Shown here piece after piece: positions 20,338 to 30,252 of a stretch of 64,000 nt of DNA (the stretch's first letter is position 1; each line of letters opens with the position of its first letter). The notes under the pieces were generated by a model. It was not told the origin of the DNA. It did not search any database and was given only the letters and a program-made list of their open reading frames with translations. The DNA comes from Formosa sp. L2A11 (lineage in GTDB: Bacteria > Bacteroidota > Bacteroidia > Flavobacteriales > Flavobacteriaceae): positions 2,418,001 to 2,482,000 of the forward strand of contig NZ_CP047028.1 of assembly GCF_009796865.1 (NCBI RefSeq), given 5' to 3'. Both the position numbers and the translations under genes were made by a program.

Positions 20338-20598
20338 TGTTAAATTTCGATTAGTTCGTTAGCAGTTTTTTTTGGCATGAAGCACAACTCCTTTTATATA
20401 AATACATTATTTGTTTATAAGGATTGTATTTAGTGTTAAACAATACTGATACTAAATATAAAGATTTTGTATGCTATATAATTACGGGTTTTCCGTAAAA
20501 AAAGGAATTTATTATAAATGTTAATGCTTTGTTTAAAAACGGTAGTATAATCGGTGAGACGTGTGTTTTATAAAAGGATACAGGTTAATTAATATAAA
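20338..20598. other. AT-rich stretch without genes
   Basis: Upstream of the OLD nuclease gene, so its promoter should lie here, but I could not place one with confidence. No reading frame, hairpin array or recognisable element was seen. Confidence 0.5.
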
Positions 20599-20633
20599 AA
20601 AAGCCGAATTCAATATACATTGAATTCGGCTTT
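20599..20633 (-). terminator. Intrinsic terminator after the 20655-21779 gene pair
   Basis: Perfect stem AAAGCCGAATTCAA/TTGAATTCGGCTTT with a short TATACA loop and, on the minus strand, a T-run. It is placed 20 bases after the stop of the 20655-21317 gene. Confidence 0.85.
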
Positions 20634-20654
20634 GAAAATATAACACTATAAAAA

Positions 20655-21317
20655 TTAGCTTTTTACTTTTAAGTTGGGGTACTGTGTACTTATTTTAGTG
20701 TAAAATTGTTCTCCCATAACTCTGTTTTTAGTTAAGGTTTTAGAATAATTACTGCCTAACATTGAAGATACATTAGCATTAAATTCTAATGCGTTATGAA
20801 TTTCTATAGTATTTTTTATTCCATCAATATTAAAGGTAAAAATGTATTTACTAGGGATGATTTCTTTAGATTTACTAGGTGTTAGTGAAACGGTTGCGTT
20901 ACTTAAACGGTCTGAGTTAAATATTAAATGTTCTTTTAAATCTCCATCTACATCTGTACTAAAATAGTGCATTTTACCTTCACTTAATACAACAAAAGCT
21001 GGAGTTTCTACAGTGGTGTATTTTACGGCACCTAACGTCATTGCCGATTTTAAGATGTCTTTCCCCATGTCTTTAGCTTTATCTGCATTTGTATAAGGAA
21101 TAGAAGCAGATGTAAATGCATCTATTGTAGCGTTTTTCATCCAACCCTTAATGTAAGCGTATTCTTTATCTAAAAAATCCTTCTGGTATTGGTCTGCATT
21201 TAATATTTCTTTGTCTAAATCTTCATTGTTTACATGTTGCTTGTTTCTTCTCATCATATAAAACATCAAGAGAAATCCTACAGATAGTACTATTGCTGGT
21301 AATAAAAATGTATTCAT
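20655..21317 (-). CDS. Membrane-anchored hypothetical protein
   Basis: 220 residues: one N-terminal membrane helix (FLLPAIVLSVGFLLMFYMM), then RRNK and a cytoplasmic part of about 195 residues with alternating beta-type segments (TPAFVVLSEGKMHYFSTDVD; SKYIFTFNIDGIKNTIEI). I do not recognise the family. The layout and several segments resemble the protein at 33350-34072, so the two may be distant paralogues. It is cotranscribed with the gene at 21321 (3-base gap) and followed by a strong terminator. Confidence 0.8.
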   Translation of the reverse strand: MNTFLLPAIVLSVGFLLMFYMMRRNKQHVNNEDLDKEILNADQYQKDFLDKEYAYIKGWMKNATIDAFTSASIPYTNADKAKDMGKDILKSAMTLGAVKYTTVETPAFVVLSEGKMHYFSTDVDGDLKEHLIFNSDRLSNATVSLTPSKSKEIIPSKYIFTFNIDGIKNTIEIHNALEFNANVSSMLGSNYSKTLTKNRVMGEQFYTKISTQYPNLKVKS

Positions 21318-21320
21318 AAT

Positions 21321-21779
21321 TTATAGTTCTTTAGCTTCTACGTTATTTTCTGATTTACTAAAAGTGCTCCAAATAATTAGTATTATAAGTAATAGAAGAA
21401 TGGCTTTTCCTCCATATTTATTATAAAAAGGAACTTTTAAAACAGCTTCTTTATTAATATTATTTTCTTTTAATATGGCTGTCATTTCTTCATCAGAAAC
21501 GTTATAATATGTCTCTGTTTCTTCATTATATAAAACAAGCCTCGGGTCTTGAGTAATCCATAAAGGTAAAATCCAAGCAACATTAAATTCTTCATGTATA
21601 GTAGCCAAATCTAGGTACTCATTACTGTTTTCTGCAGTTTCATACATGTCGTTATCTGGTAATTCAGACACGATAGTAATTACTTCCTTTTTACCAAAAG
21701 GAATTCTAGCTTTGGCATAAGTAGTCGTAATTCCAAAAATTAAGAAACTAAATAGAATAACTTTTTTAATTGTTTTCAT
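21321..21779 (-). CDS. Hypothetical protein with signal peptide and C-terminal membrane helix
   Basis: 152 residues: signal peptide MKTIKKVILFSFLIFGITTTYA, an acidic middle part (DNDMYETAENSNEYLDL), then a membrane helix GGKAILLLLIILIIWSTF near the C-terminus. No family recognised. It is the first gene of a two-gene unit with 20655-21317, so the two proteins may act together at the inner membrane. Confidence 0.78.
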   Translation of the reverse strand: MKTIKKVILFSFLIFGITTTYAKARIPFGKKEVITIVSELPDNDMYETAENSNEYLDLATIHEEFNVAWILPLWITQDPRLVLYNEETETYYNVSDEEMTAILKENNINKEAVLKVPFYNKYGGKAILLLLIILIIWSTFSKSENNVEAKEL

Positions 21780-21957
21780 ATTATAATTTTGTTGTTAGTG
21801 GTGAATATGTATTAAATAAATTGGGTTAGTTTAATATTTAAAAAGATAAAATAGGAGTGTGTTATTTTTTGTTTTAGAAGTAGGAGAGTGGGTAATTATG
21901 CCATCTCTGTTTCTATTAATTTTTATCTAATAATCTGGTTTGTAACTTACATTTAAA

Positions 21958-22428
21958 TTATTTGTCTGTAAGTCCTATTATTTTAACATTGTTTCCGGAA
22001 AGTTCTACACTAACACCTAAACTTCTAGAAAACGTTTCATTATCTAAATCTGTTTCTTCTAAAGTCACAGTAATAATTAAAACATTAAGGGGAATACATT
22101 TATCTATAATTTCATATCTTGAACTATAAACTTCTGATGAAATTTTAGATGCTGTGATTTCGCTTTTGCCATTAATTATTTTTTTATAAAATGTTTTTAA
22201 TTCTGCTTCAGAATTCAGAATTTGTTCATTCGAGAGGGCAAAAGGAATTTTAGAGATATTAAGTAATGCATCTGTGTTGTCTGCTTTGTAAAAAAGCTTA
22301 ATACATTCTATTGCTATATTTTTAGCTGCTTTTTGTTGTGCTAGAGTTTGGGGAATGGAATCGTTCTGGGCACTTAAATTAAAAGTCGAAGCAATTAAAA
22401 AAGTGAAAATAAAAAATGAGTTCTTCAT
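21958..22428 (-). CDS. Secreted hypothetical protein
   Basis: 156 residues with a clear signal peptide (MKNSFFIFTFLIASTFNLSA). The mature part (AAKNIAIECIKLFYKADNT ... SRSLGVSVELSGNNVKIIG) is small and mixed alpha/beta. I do not recognise a family. It is intact and on the same strand as its neighbours, with a 178-base gap before the next gene. Confidence 0.75.
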   Translation of the reverse strand: MKNSFFIFTFLIASTFNLSAQNDSIPQTLAQQKAAKNIAIECIKLFYKADNTDALLNISKIPFALSNEQILNSEAELKTFYKKIINGKSEITASKISSEVYSSRYEIIDKCIPLNVLIITVTLEETDLDNETFSRSLGVSVELSGNNVKIIGLTDK

Positions 22429-22680
22429 GGTTTTTTTCTGGTTTCAATTAAGGTTGGTTAGTTAAATGTATTAATTGCAAACAATAGGATATACTGCTAA
22501 TGTGTTGGTAAACAGTTGGTAGGTGTTAGTATATTATATGTTTGTAATTGTTTTTCATGCTGGTTACAATATGCTTTATATAATTAGTGGTTACTCCTGA
22601 AAAAAAATATTTGAAATGGCTTATACATCTTAATTAGTAAATAATGTATTTTTATGTTAAGATTTTAGCGTGTGGCTTAT

Positions 22681-23262
22681 TTAAAAGTCATTATAGTAAT
22701 CTTGAATGTCGCTAAAAGGTTCATGCCAAGCCATAAACTTAGCTTTATATAACATTTCGGCTTCATCTATAATATTAATAATATCTTCACTGTAACCGTA
22801 TCTTTCATCTGTTTTAATATCACAAACCGGATCTAAATTAAATTCTTTTTTTATCCAGTTAATGTATGTTTGCTTGTCTTCGCTCTCTTTATAATCTGCT
22901 TTAATTTTAAACATGTCGCTACAAATTTCTACATCAAGAGTTAGTATTTGCATAAACGCTTTAAAATTTTTAGCTATAATTCGCATTGATCCTCCAGAAT
23001 TAAAATAAATAATTGGAGCATTTTCTATATCTTTATTTTCTTGTACCCAAAAAGCGGTTAAACCATCTCCTGTGTGTCCAAATGGCTTGATGTATTGATT
23101 GTATGTAAATACATCGTCTATTGGTAAACTTATTTCTTCAATCGAAATTTGGAAATCTTTACAGAAAAAATGATGTTTTACTTCAAACTGATAGAATTTT
23201 GCTAGAGCTTCAGGCATTTCTAAGCTTCCTAGGCATTGGTTTTTAAAACGTTCTAATGTCAT
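22681..23262 (-). CDS. Hypothetical cytoplasmic protein, possibly SUKH (SMI1/KNR4)-like
   Basis: 193 residues without a signal peptide, rich in aromatic and acidic residues. A middle segment (GLTAFWVQENKDIENAPII, then YFNSGGSMRIIAKNFKAFM) has the feel of SMI1/KNR4-type proteins, in which a folded core is followed by a helix that includes a short aromatic stretch. SUKH proteins often act as immunity proteins against toxins. No toxin gene is adjacent, and the match is by eye only. The coding sequence itself is convincing; the family call is weak. Confidence 0.6.
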   Translation of the reverse strand: MTLERFKNQCLGSLEMPEALAKFYQFEVKHHFFCKDFQISIEEISLPIDDVFTYNQYIKPFGHTGDGLTAFWVQENKDIENAPIIYFNSGGSMRIIAKNFKAFMQILTLDVEICSDMFKIKADYKESEDKQTYINWIKKEFNLDPVCDIKTDERYGYSEDIINIIDEAEMLYKAKFMAWHEPFSDIQDYYNDF

Positions 23263-23459
23263 TTTATGTTTTTAATTTTTTTAAGCAGGTATTAATCGAT
23301 TGTTCACTAATTATTTACTGTAATATTAAAGTTTTTTAGAATAGAAAACAGATGCTAATTTATAAGCGCTGGGAATCAGTTAATATTTGCTTTTAATAGT
23401 TTTATTAATTTTTTAAGATTACTGTGTGTTCTTATTTTAGTAATAGTACAGAAATTTTT

Positions 23460-23600
23460 CCTGAATTATGACTACTGGTTAAAATGGATATACCATATTT
23501 TGTGTTATGTTTTTGTATCGCTGTTGTTCTGCGGTATTTTTGTTAGTATGTAATACACTATATGGTCTAATTTGTTCTTGATAAAGGAATAATAGAGTGG
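23460..23600 (-). pseudogene. IS3-family remnant (left end plus OrfB C-terminus)
   Basis: CCTGAATTATGACTACTGG resembles the left end of the IS3 element at 4981. The minus-strand translation that follows, YQEQIRPYSVLHTNKNTAE then KNITQNMVY, matches the C-terminal pattern of IS3 OrfB (compare YNEIRLHLSLDYKTPNMVY). Nothing more of the element is left, so it is a degenerate end of a different IS3 member. Confidence 0.65.
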
Positions 23601-24052
23601 AAAAGTATCTCTGGGAATTTTTTTGTAATTGTAAAAGTACAACTTGTAATTAAGTTTTTATTCCGAATATATATAAGTGAATTTACTAGCGAAACGCCCC
23701 TCTTTTTAAGGTTGTATTGAAGTTGTGCTAACTATTCGAGATGTTTAAGGGATTTTTAGTCTTTATTTAGAAGTAAGTATTCTTATTCGCTTATCATTTA
23801 ATTTTTAAATATGTATTAGATATAACGCAAGCTGCTAAAACAAAAAAGGGAGTATAAAAAGTAACAAAATATTAAGCTACTGTAGGTTTACTTGTTTATC
23901 CTGAAATTGCAGTAATAATTTTATAAAAACGAAACACTAACATAAAGCCATTTAAAGAGTCTCCCGATTTTTAAATGGCTTTTTTGTTTTAAAATAATCA
24001 ATCAACTTTTTAAACATATTATAAAGTAAATAGTGGTTATCTATGTTATAGC
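23601..24052. other. Gene-free stretch before IS91-like copy C
   Basis: No convincing gene. It contains one terminator-like hairpin (listed separately) and, at its right edge, TAGTGGTTATCTATGTTATAGC, the left flank of IS91-like copy C. Confidence 0.5.
23944..23986 (+). terminator. Terminator-like hairpin
   Basis: Stem AAAGCCATTTAAA/TTTAAATGGCTTT followed by a T-run on the plus strand. No plus-strand gene precedes it in the visible sequence, so it may serve a lost gene. Confidence 0.6.
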
Positions 24053-24168
24053 GTGTTGAACGAATCCTCCCTATCGGTCGGAAGCCCTCCTGACTGATTC
24101 AGAATAAGTTATTCTTTTGTAAAAGTAATAGATTTATTAACTTATGGGTAAATTTTAAATCTATTATT

Positions 24169-25072
24169 ATGTTAAAAAAAAAGTAAAACCATTGCTGAAC
24201 GCGCCTTTTCAGATGTAAAGGATTTCAGTCATCTTCAAACCAAACTCGAACAGAGTTTTTCTATTAATGGCAAAGCCAAAAGCACTTTAAACAACTATCT
24301 CCGGTGCTTGGCACACTTAACTTTGCATTACAACCGAAGTCCTGAAAAACTATCGGTAGAACACGTTCAGAACTATCTTTACCATTGCCAGAAACTTCAC
24401 AAAACACCTTCCGAGAGTTTCTTTAAACACACCATTTTCGGACTCAGAGCAGCCTACAAAGTGATGGGCATGGAAGCCAAACGTGTAGCGCTTCCTCAAA
24501 TTAAAAGAGATATTAAACTACCATGTGTTCTAAATAAAGAGGAAGTTAAGCGCCTTTTAAAAGCGCCTAAATATCTTAAGCATCGTTTGATAATAGGTAT
24601 GCTTTACGGTTGTGGACTGCGTAGCTACGAACTCTGCGCTGTTAAATTATCTGATCTCGATTTTGAGCGTAAAACCGTGTTTATTCCTAAGAAAAAAGGA
24701 AAAATAGATCGCTATGTGCCTTTGAGTCCGCTTCTGATTAGGGGATTAAAAAAATACATCACAACAGAAAACCCTCAGGGACATCTTTTTAATAGCCAAG
24801 TTTCTAAAGCTGGAGAATCACGCGGATTAACCACCAACGGTATACGCTGGATTATTAAAGAAAACAGAAGTAAAATAGGGAGTTCTAAACAGATAACTGC
24901 CCATACTTTACGGCACACGTTTGCTACACATTTATTAGAGTATGGTGTTGATATCGTCAGTTTAAAGGAACTTCTTGGACATGCACATATCGAGATGACA
25001 CTCACGTATCTTCATGTTGCCAATTTGCCTAGTGGTTCCAAATTTTCTCCCTTGGATAAACTTTACGATTAA
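24169..25072 (+). CDS. Tyrosine recombinase of the IS91-like element (copy C)
   Basis: Site-specific tyrosine recombinase/integrase. From about 24186 the frame is open: SKTIAERAFSDVKDFSHLQ, a core-binding part (KSTLNNYLRCLAHLTLHYNR), then the catalytic domain with Arg in GCGLRSYELCAVKLSDLDF, HTLRHTFATHLLEYGVDI and GHAHIEMTLTYLHV carrying the nucleophile Tyr. The ATG at 24169 is followed by nine A residues, which puts it one base out of frame; copy B has eight and is in frame there. Either slippage on the A-run or a later start (inside the frame from 24308) is needed. It ends in a TAATG overlap with the transposase, which suggests coupled translation. Confidence 0.85.
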
Positions 25073-26210
25073 TGTTTTGTAAACATAAAGTAGCTGACAT
25101 TTTAGAAATGGAACAGCTACAGCTCAAAACATTGAGTCTGACCTCTTGGCATTACCGTGGGTTACAAGCCATAAGAAGGTGTCGCACCAAAGCTATGGGT
25201 GGCCATATTGATAAATGCGATTGTTGCCAAGCCTTACACATTAGTTATAACAGTTGCAGAAATAGACATTGCCCAACATGCCAGGGACACAAACGTGAAC
25301 AGTGGATAAAAGCCAGAGAAGGCGAACTATTAAATGTGCCTTATTTTCATATCGTTTTTACGCTTCCAAGTGAGTTTAATACCTACGCTCTGAGTCATGG
25401 TAAAGTAATTTATAGCAGTTTATTTAGAACCGCATGGCAAACCCTGCAACAGTTTGGAGACAACCCCAAACACTTGGGCGCTAAACTGGGTATGATTGCT
25501 ATACTTCATACCTGGGGACAAAACATGAGCCTACATCCGCACTTGCATTGTATTGTTCCTGGCGGTGGATGGCGTAAATCAGGGACATGGAAAAGTGCAA
25601 AAAATAAAGGTAAATATCTATTCAATGTAAAATCTATGAGCAAGGTGTTTAAGGCTAAATTTATCTCTGAACTTAGGAAAAGTGAAGTAAAAATCCCAAA
25701 GAAAGTTTATAATACAGTGTACAGTAAAAAATGGGTGATCTATGCGAAACAATCTTTTAGAAGTCCAAAATATGTTATTGAATATCTAGGCAGATACACG
25801 CATAAAATTGCAATAAGTAACCATCGTATTATTGCTGTAGATCGTGAAAATAAAACGGTGACTTTTACCGCGAAAGATTACCGGCACCAAGCTAAAAAGA
25901 TAAAGTTGACTTTGTCCAGTGAAGAATTTGTTAGACGCTTTGCTTTGCATATTTTACCCAAGGCTTTACACGCATACGGCATTACGGTATTTTAAGCAGC
26001 AGCTGGAAAAAAGAGAAATTACCGAGACTACAAGCCGAACTGGCTTGTAAAAAGATAGTGAGTATTAAAACAGTCGAACCTGTTTTACACCGTCGTTGTC
26101 CCGTTTGTAAAAAAGGAAAACTACATACCATACTACTATTTAACGATCGTGGTCCTCCCGAAAATTGGAGGGTATTATTAAGAGATAAAAAATTAAATAG
26201 GGTCAATTAA
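25072..26210 (+). pseudogene. IS91-family HUH transposase, one frameshift near the C-terminus (copy C)
   Basis: 307 residues are open from MFCKHKVADILEMEQ, including the N-terminal zinc ribbon, the HUH core (HPHLHCIVPGGG) and the Tyr region YLGRYTHKIAISNH. One A is missing near 25961 (ACCCAAGGC for ACCCAAAGGC), so the last 80 residues, with the second zinc ribbon RRCPVCKKGK, are in another frame and the open protein ends ILPKALHAYGITVF. Whether the truncated form still works is unknown. Copy A has the same loss, so it may have been inherited. Confidence 0.9.
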
Positions 26211-26540
26211 AAAAAACAATCTGCAAGCGCGGACAGACCTCTTAATGGCTAAACTTAAAATTTAAGCCATTATAAAGTGAAATTATATTAAGTGTTACCG
26301 AAAAAAGAAACAATCTCTTCCAAATAAAGACTAATCAGCGTAGTTTAAACATGTAAACTACAATCGATTACCAAAGCATCCTTCCCTAAACACATCGTTT
26401 TCCCCATAAGAGACATCTTCTGCCGACTTCGTCAACACAATATTCAGCTCTGGCCTATCGGCGAGCCGAATACTTAGTTATTGTAAGTTGATTTATGTTT
26501 TTGAATAACTTAAATTAAGTACGCACTTAATCTACATTTA

Positions 26541-27470
26541 CTAATTACTTATTTTATCTAAGAAATTTTGTGGCGGAATAAAATAAAGTGTTCCTGTTTT
26601 TGCAGTTACAAAATCCAATAATTTATCGTGATGTCCTTTTTCTCCGGGTTCTATCATTTGTTTTAAAGATGTTTCCATTATACTTGCTGCCTTTGCAAAA
26701 CCTATAAACATGGTTCCGTGCTCCATGGCATTTCCAAAAGCTCTATTTTGGCGTAACATTTTAATTTCTACCCCGTCAATCTCTACTTTAGATTTTACAT
26801 TGTGTGCATAAGGCATCTTCTTGTCGTCTGCGATTTCTATGTCGTCTACTTTTGTTCTACCTATTACTCCTTCTTGATATTCTGTTGTTTGTGAATCCCA
26901 CTTTTCTTGTTTATCAATATATTGTTGTACAATAAGATAACTACCTCCAATATACGGCTCGGAGTCTATAATAACAGCTTTAGCACGCTCTATACTCTTT
27001 GGGTTTTCTGTACCATCTACAAAATCGATTAGGTCTCTATTGTCTAAATATTTATAACCTTGAATATCTTGAATTGGATTAGCTATTGGTTTAAATGTAG
27101 AAAGAATATATTTTGATGCTTGGTAGTTTAAATCCATTCTCATAGATTTTACCATTAAAAAGATATCTCCTGGAGTTGAAGGAAAATGTCTATCTGCATA
27201 CTTCATTTCAATAAATGGATGTAATTCATTTGGTATTGGTTCATTAGGGAATAAAGAAGTCCATCCTTTGAATGAAAACCCAATGGTAACCGTCATTAAA
27301 GCAGTGGTATCTTTTTGACCAATAGATTTCGAAATTTTTAAAAATTCATCTAATATGTCAAAAACAGTTTCTGCTTTATATTTATCCTCTTTTAATTCTA
27401 AGGTTAAGTACTCTACAAATGGAGTAGGGTCGGATAATAAGCCTTCTTGTGTTTTATTTACTAAATTCAT
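26541..27470 (-). CDS. Dyp-type heme peroxidase
   Basis: 309-residue dye-decolourising peroxidase, which uses heme and hydrogen peroxide to oxidise aromatic substrates. The family signature with the distal Asp is DLIDFVDGTENP (about residue 150), and the proximal heme ligand is probably the His in MPYAHNVKSKV. The C-terminal part (HGTMFIGFAKAASIMETSL ... GTLYFIPPQNFLDKI) is typical. There is no signal peptide, so it is probably cytoplasmic or encapsulated, but no encapsulin gene is near. It lies alone between IS91-like copy C and a gene-poor stretch. Confidence 0.92.
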   Translation of the reverse strand: MNLVNKTQEGLLSDPTPFVEYLTLELKEDKYKAETVFDILDEFLKISKSIGQKDTTALMTVTIGFSFKGWTSLFPNEPIPNELHPFIEMKYADRHFPSTPGDIFLMVKSMRMDLNYQASKYILSTFKPIANPIQDIQGYKYLDNRDLIDFVDGTENPKSIERAKAVIIDSEPYIGGSYLIVQQYIDKQEKWDSQTTEYQEGVIGRTKVDDIEIADDKKMPYAHNVKSKVEIDGVEIKMLRQNRAFGNAMEHGTMFIGFAKAASIMETSLKQMIEPGEKGHHDKLLDFVTAKTGTLYFIPPQNFLDKISN

Positions 27471-27589
27471 TGTTATTTATTTAGATCTTAACTAATATTT
27501 TTTATTGTATTGAAAATCAGTCTTAAGTATTCTTTTTTAATCTTCTATTTTGCTTTTTTACTAGGAGAGGAACTACGTGATTGTATACA

Positions 27590-27740
27590 ATTAAAGTACT
27601 AAAATTTATATGTACTAAGTTAACATTTTAATAAAAAATAAAGCATAAAACGGAGTAATAAAGTTATTATATACAGAGCGGCAGAGGTCTTGTTACTATT
27701 TAAAATTTTCTTTCTAAACAGATTCCGTACTAATTCTTAT
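27590..27740 (+). repeat. Diverged copy of the IS110 upstream region
   Basis: AAAGCATAAAACGGAGTAAT, then AAGTTATTATATACAGAG and CAGATTCCGTAC, line up in order with 39545-39650 (AAAGCACAAAAGAGAGGAAT, AGGTTATTATATACGCAGAG, CAGATTTCGTAC) upstream of the IS110 transposase at 39725. It is not accompanied by a transposase here, so it looks like a left-end remnant of an IS110 relative. Confidence 0.55.
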
Positions 27741-28094
27741 AGTTTAAAAAAAACGATGGTTAAAATTGTGAATTACCGATGGTATATTTTTGTATTCACA
27801 CCTCCAATTTTCCTTAGTTTGTCTGGATATATACTGTTTTCAGTGTGACAACCAAATATTTTTGTTCTGTTTTAAACAAGTATGAGATTAGTTACTTCAC
27901 TTAATTTAATATGATTGAAGAATGTTTTATATGTAGAATCCTCAATACTATCTAATCGATACGTATTATACGCTTTCAACCATTTACATTTGATTTGTTT
28001 TGTGAGTAAGAAATTAGAAGTATAAAAAATAAAGGACATAATAGTCTGTTTATTTCTGCTTTGTAGCATAAAGTAAGTCCCCCATTTAGTGAAT

Positions 28095-28180
28095 AAAAAA
28101 GGAAAGTAAAGATGATAATATTTTAAAAGTAGGCAAAAGCCACCAATTAATTATATACGGTTTTGGTGAGGGTTTTCTGT
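28095..28180 (-). repeat. Diverged intergenic repeat family member
   Basis: It ends with AAGTAGGCAAAAGCCACCAA followed by TTAATTATATACGG. The same order of short blocks is found near 36115-36205, 37806-37900, 38515-38610 and 39425-39505, always at the 3' side of minus-strand genes. Confidence 0.5.
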
Positions 28181-28251
28181 ATTAAAATCAGACATTACAA
28201 ACATGTAACTGACGTTGTTTGAGTATTAATTTTACATGAAATTGTGGCGAG

Positions 28252-29220
28252 TTATTTTATCTCATTTTTAGATAAAAATTCTAAAATTAATTTAGCTATT
28301 TCTCTTGTTTTTTCTTCAGCTGCAAAATGGCCTGCATCCAATAAGTGTAACTCAGCATTGGGTAAATCTTTTAAATACGCCTTCGCTCCATTAGCGTTAA
28401 ACTTCAAATCTTTTTTTCCCCAAGTAATTAATGTTTTTGGTTGATTGTCTCTCAACATCTTTTGCCATTTAGGGTATCGAATTAAATTGGTATTATAATC
28501 CTGAAATAACTGCACCTGAATTTCTCTGTCTTTTTTAGATTTTAGAAATTCCAAATCGTGTGTCCAAGCATCTGGACTTTGAATGTTGATATTTGTGCTA
28601 TCTAAATCAAATAAATACTGCTTATTTATTATGGCATCTTCACTTGTTAAGCTATATAAAAAATCATGTTTTGCTTGCGATGTATCTGTTTGTGCTGTTC
28701 TAAAAAAATCTTGTCGCTTGGGCGTTAAACCTTCCAAATAAGCATTGGCATTCTGAACAATTAAAGCTTCTATTCGTTTTGGGTTTTTCATCATCATTCG
28801 GTAACCAACCGGTGCACCAAAATCTTGCATGTACATCACATAGTTTTTAATTTGAAGCGTATCGATTAACTTCTCCGTATAAGCTGCCAACAAATCAAAC
28901 GTATAGTTTGTTGTTGCTGGATCTAAATGCGTGCTGTAACCCGAGCCTAAATTATCGGGTGCAATAACATGATAATGCGTCGCCAACATAGGAATCAAGT
29001 TTCTATACGAATGGGAAGACGATGGGTAACCATGTAGCAATACAAGCGTTGGCTTGTTTTTATCTCCCGCTTCTCTATAAAACAGTTTTACACTATCAAT
29101 TTTCGCATAATTATACGTAGTCTCTGGCGGTAAAAAGAACTGTTTTTCATTCTTTTCCGTTGTATTCTTACACCCAAATATAGAGGCTATAATTATTAAA
29201 AGTAGTGCAAATTGTTTCAT
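28252..29220 (-). CDS. Alpha/beta hydrolase lipoprotein (haloalkane dehalogenase/epoxide hydrolase-like)
   Basis: 322 residues with a lipoprotein signal (MKQFALLLIIIASIFGCKN). The oxyanion-hole motif is VLLHGYPSSS. The nucleophile elbow reads MQDFGAPVGYR, so the nucleophile is Asp, as in haloalkane dehalogenases and epoxide hydrolases, rather than Ser. The catalytic His is in LLDAGHFAAEE. The substrate is unknown. It lies 9 bases behind its paralogue (29230-30210) at the end of a TetR-linked gene cluster, which suggests a detoxification or catabolic role in the cell envelope. Confidence 0.88.
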   Translation of the reverse strand: MKQFALLLIIIASIFGCKNTTEKNEKQFFLPPETTYNYAKIDSVKLFYREAGDKNKPTLVLLHGYPSSSHSYRNLIPMLATHYHVIAPDNLGSGYSTHLDPATTNYTFDLLAAYTEKLIDTLQIKNYVMYMQDFGAPVGYRMMMKNPKRIEALIVQNANAYLEGLTPKRQDFFRTAQTDTSQAKHDFLYSLTSEDAIINKQYLFDLDSTNINIQSPDAWTHDLEFLKSKKDREIQVQLFQDYNTNLIRYPKWQKMLRDNQPKTLITWGKKDLKFNANGAKAYLKDLPNAELHLLDAGHFAAEEKTREIAKLILEFLSKNEIK

Positions 29221-29229
29221 ACTGTATGT

Positions 29230-30210
29230 CTATTTATTTAGATTTTTCATAAAAACTCTTATGTTTTCAATAATAGCATGGCCATCTTCTTCTAAAGCAA
29301 AATGACCTGTATCGTAAATGTTGTAATCTATGTTTTTTACGTCTCTTTTAAAAGCTGCGGCACCACTTTCAGGAAAAAACGCATCGTTTTTACCCCAAAC
29401 GATTAATAATGGTGGTTGATGGTCTCTTAAATACTGTTGCCATTTTGGATATAGTTTCATATTATTCTGATAATCATAAAACAAATCTAAATTTACAGCA
29501 TGTGCATTTGGTCTAGATAATCTTAAGAAATCTAAATTATAAGTATCAGGATCTACAGTTTCAACATCTCTAACACCATGTGTGTATTGCCATTTTAAAC
29601 CTTCTAAAGAAAAAGCAGGTAATATAGCATTTTCTGTTTCTTGAGTTCTGTTTTTCCAAAGTGCTCTTATTCCAGCCCAAGCTTCACCTAAACCTGCTTC
29701 ATAAGCATTTCCGTTTTGGTTTATAATTGCCGTAATTCTTTCAGGATGCGCTGTGGCTAATCTAAAACCAATAGGAGCACCATAATCTTGAATCATAATC
29801 GCATAAGAATTAATCTTTTTTTGCTCTAAAAAGGAATCTACCACGGTTGCTATATTATCAAACGTATAATCAAACGTTTCAGCATCTGGAAAATCACTAT
29901 TACCAAAACCAGGGTAATCAGGAGCAATTAAATGATACTCGTTAGAGAGTTGCGCTAATACTTTTCGATATTGATATGATGATGCAGGAAAACCATGCAG
30001 CAAAACAATGGTTGGGTTATTAACATTACCAGCTTCTCTGTAGGCGATGTTGATGCCATTAACGGCTAATGTTTTATATTTTATAGTTGATTTTTTACTT
30101 TCACTAATAGTTTGTGAAGTATTAGAATCGGTGTTCGTTTCTGTTGTTACCTGCGCTTTACAAGAAATAAAAAGTAAAACAATACTTAAGGTTAAGATTA
30201 TTTTTTTCAT
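29230..30210 (-). CDS. Alpha/beta hydrolase lipoprotein, paralogue of the next gene
   Basis: 326 residues with a lipoprotein signal (MKKIILTLSIVLLFISCKA) and a Ser/Thr-rich linker. The motifs are LLHGFPASSYQYRK, the nucleophile elbow MIQDYGAPIGFR (Asp) and the catalytic His in YDTGHFALEEDG. It is clearly homologous over its length to the protein at 28252-29220 and arose by tandem duplication. The spacing of 9 bases points to cotranscription. The Asp nucleophile makes an epoxide hydrolase or dehalogenase-type reaction likely; the true substrate cannot be read from sequence. Confidence 0.88.
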   Translation of the reverse strand: MKKIILTLSIVLLFISCKAQVTTETNTDSNTSQTISESKKSTIKYKTLAVNGINIAYREAGNVNNPTIVLLHGFPASSYQYRKVLAQLSNEYHLIAPDYPGFGNSDFPDAETFDYTFDNIATVVDSFLEQKKINSYAIMIQDYGAPIGFRLATAHPERITAIINQNGNAYEAGLGEAWAGIRALWKNRTQETENAILPAFSLEGLKWQYTHGVRDVETVDPDTYNLDFLRLSRPNAHAVNLDLFYDYQNNMKLYPKWQQYLRDHQPPLLIVWGKNDAFFPESGAAAFKRDVKNIDYNIYDTGHFALEEDGHAIIENIRVFMKNLNK

Positions 30211-30252
30211 AATTTAAATTGAAGTCTCAAATTAATTTTGAGACATGTGAAT

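Larger units (their letters stand above)
24053..26483 (+). mobile_element. IS91-like element with tyrosine recombinase, copy C (2.43 kb)
   Basis: Complete copy with the same ends as B and D. On the minus strand the flanks rejoin as AACTTACAAC|GCTATAACATAG, directly downstream of the Dyp peroxidase gene. It is the best-preserved copy: the recombinase is open apart from its first codons, and the transposase has one missing base. Confidence 0.92.
27471..28251. other. Gene-poor stretch with decayed repeats
   Basis: No convincing gene; a 65-codon minus-strand frame at 27872-28069 has no recognisable features. It contains a segment related to the IS110 5' region (27590-27740) and one member of a diverged intergenic repeat family (28095-28180). 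Confidence 0.5.

Noticed and set aside
24053-25072. The element's tyrosine recombinase as the integron integrase
   Set aside because: It lacks an evident IntI-specific insert, is part of every IS91-like copy, and is coupled to the transposase, so it belongs to the element rather than to a cassette platform.
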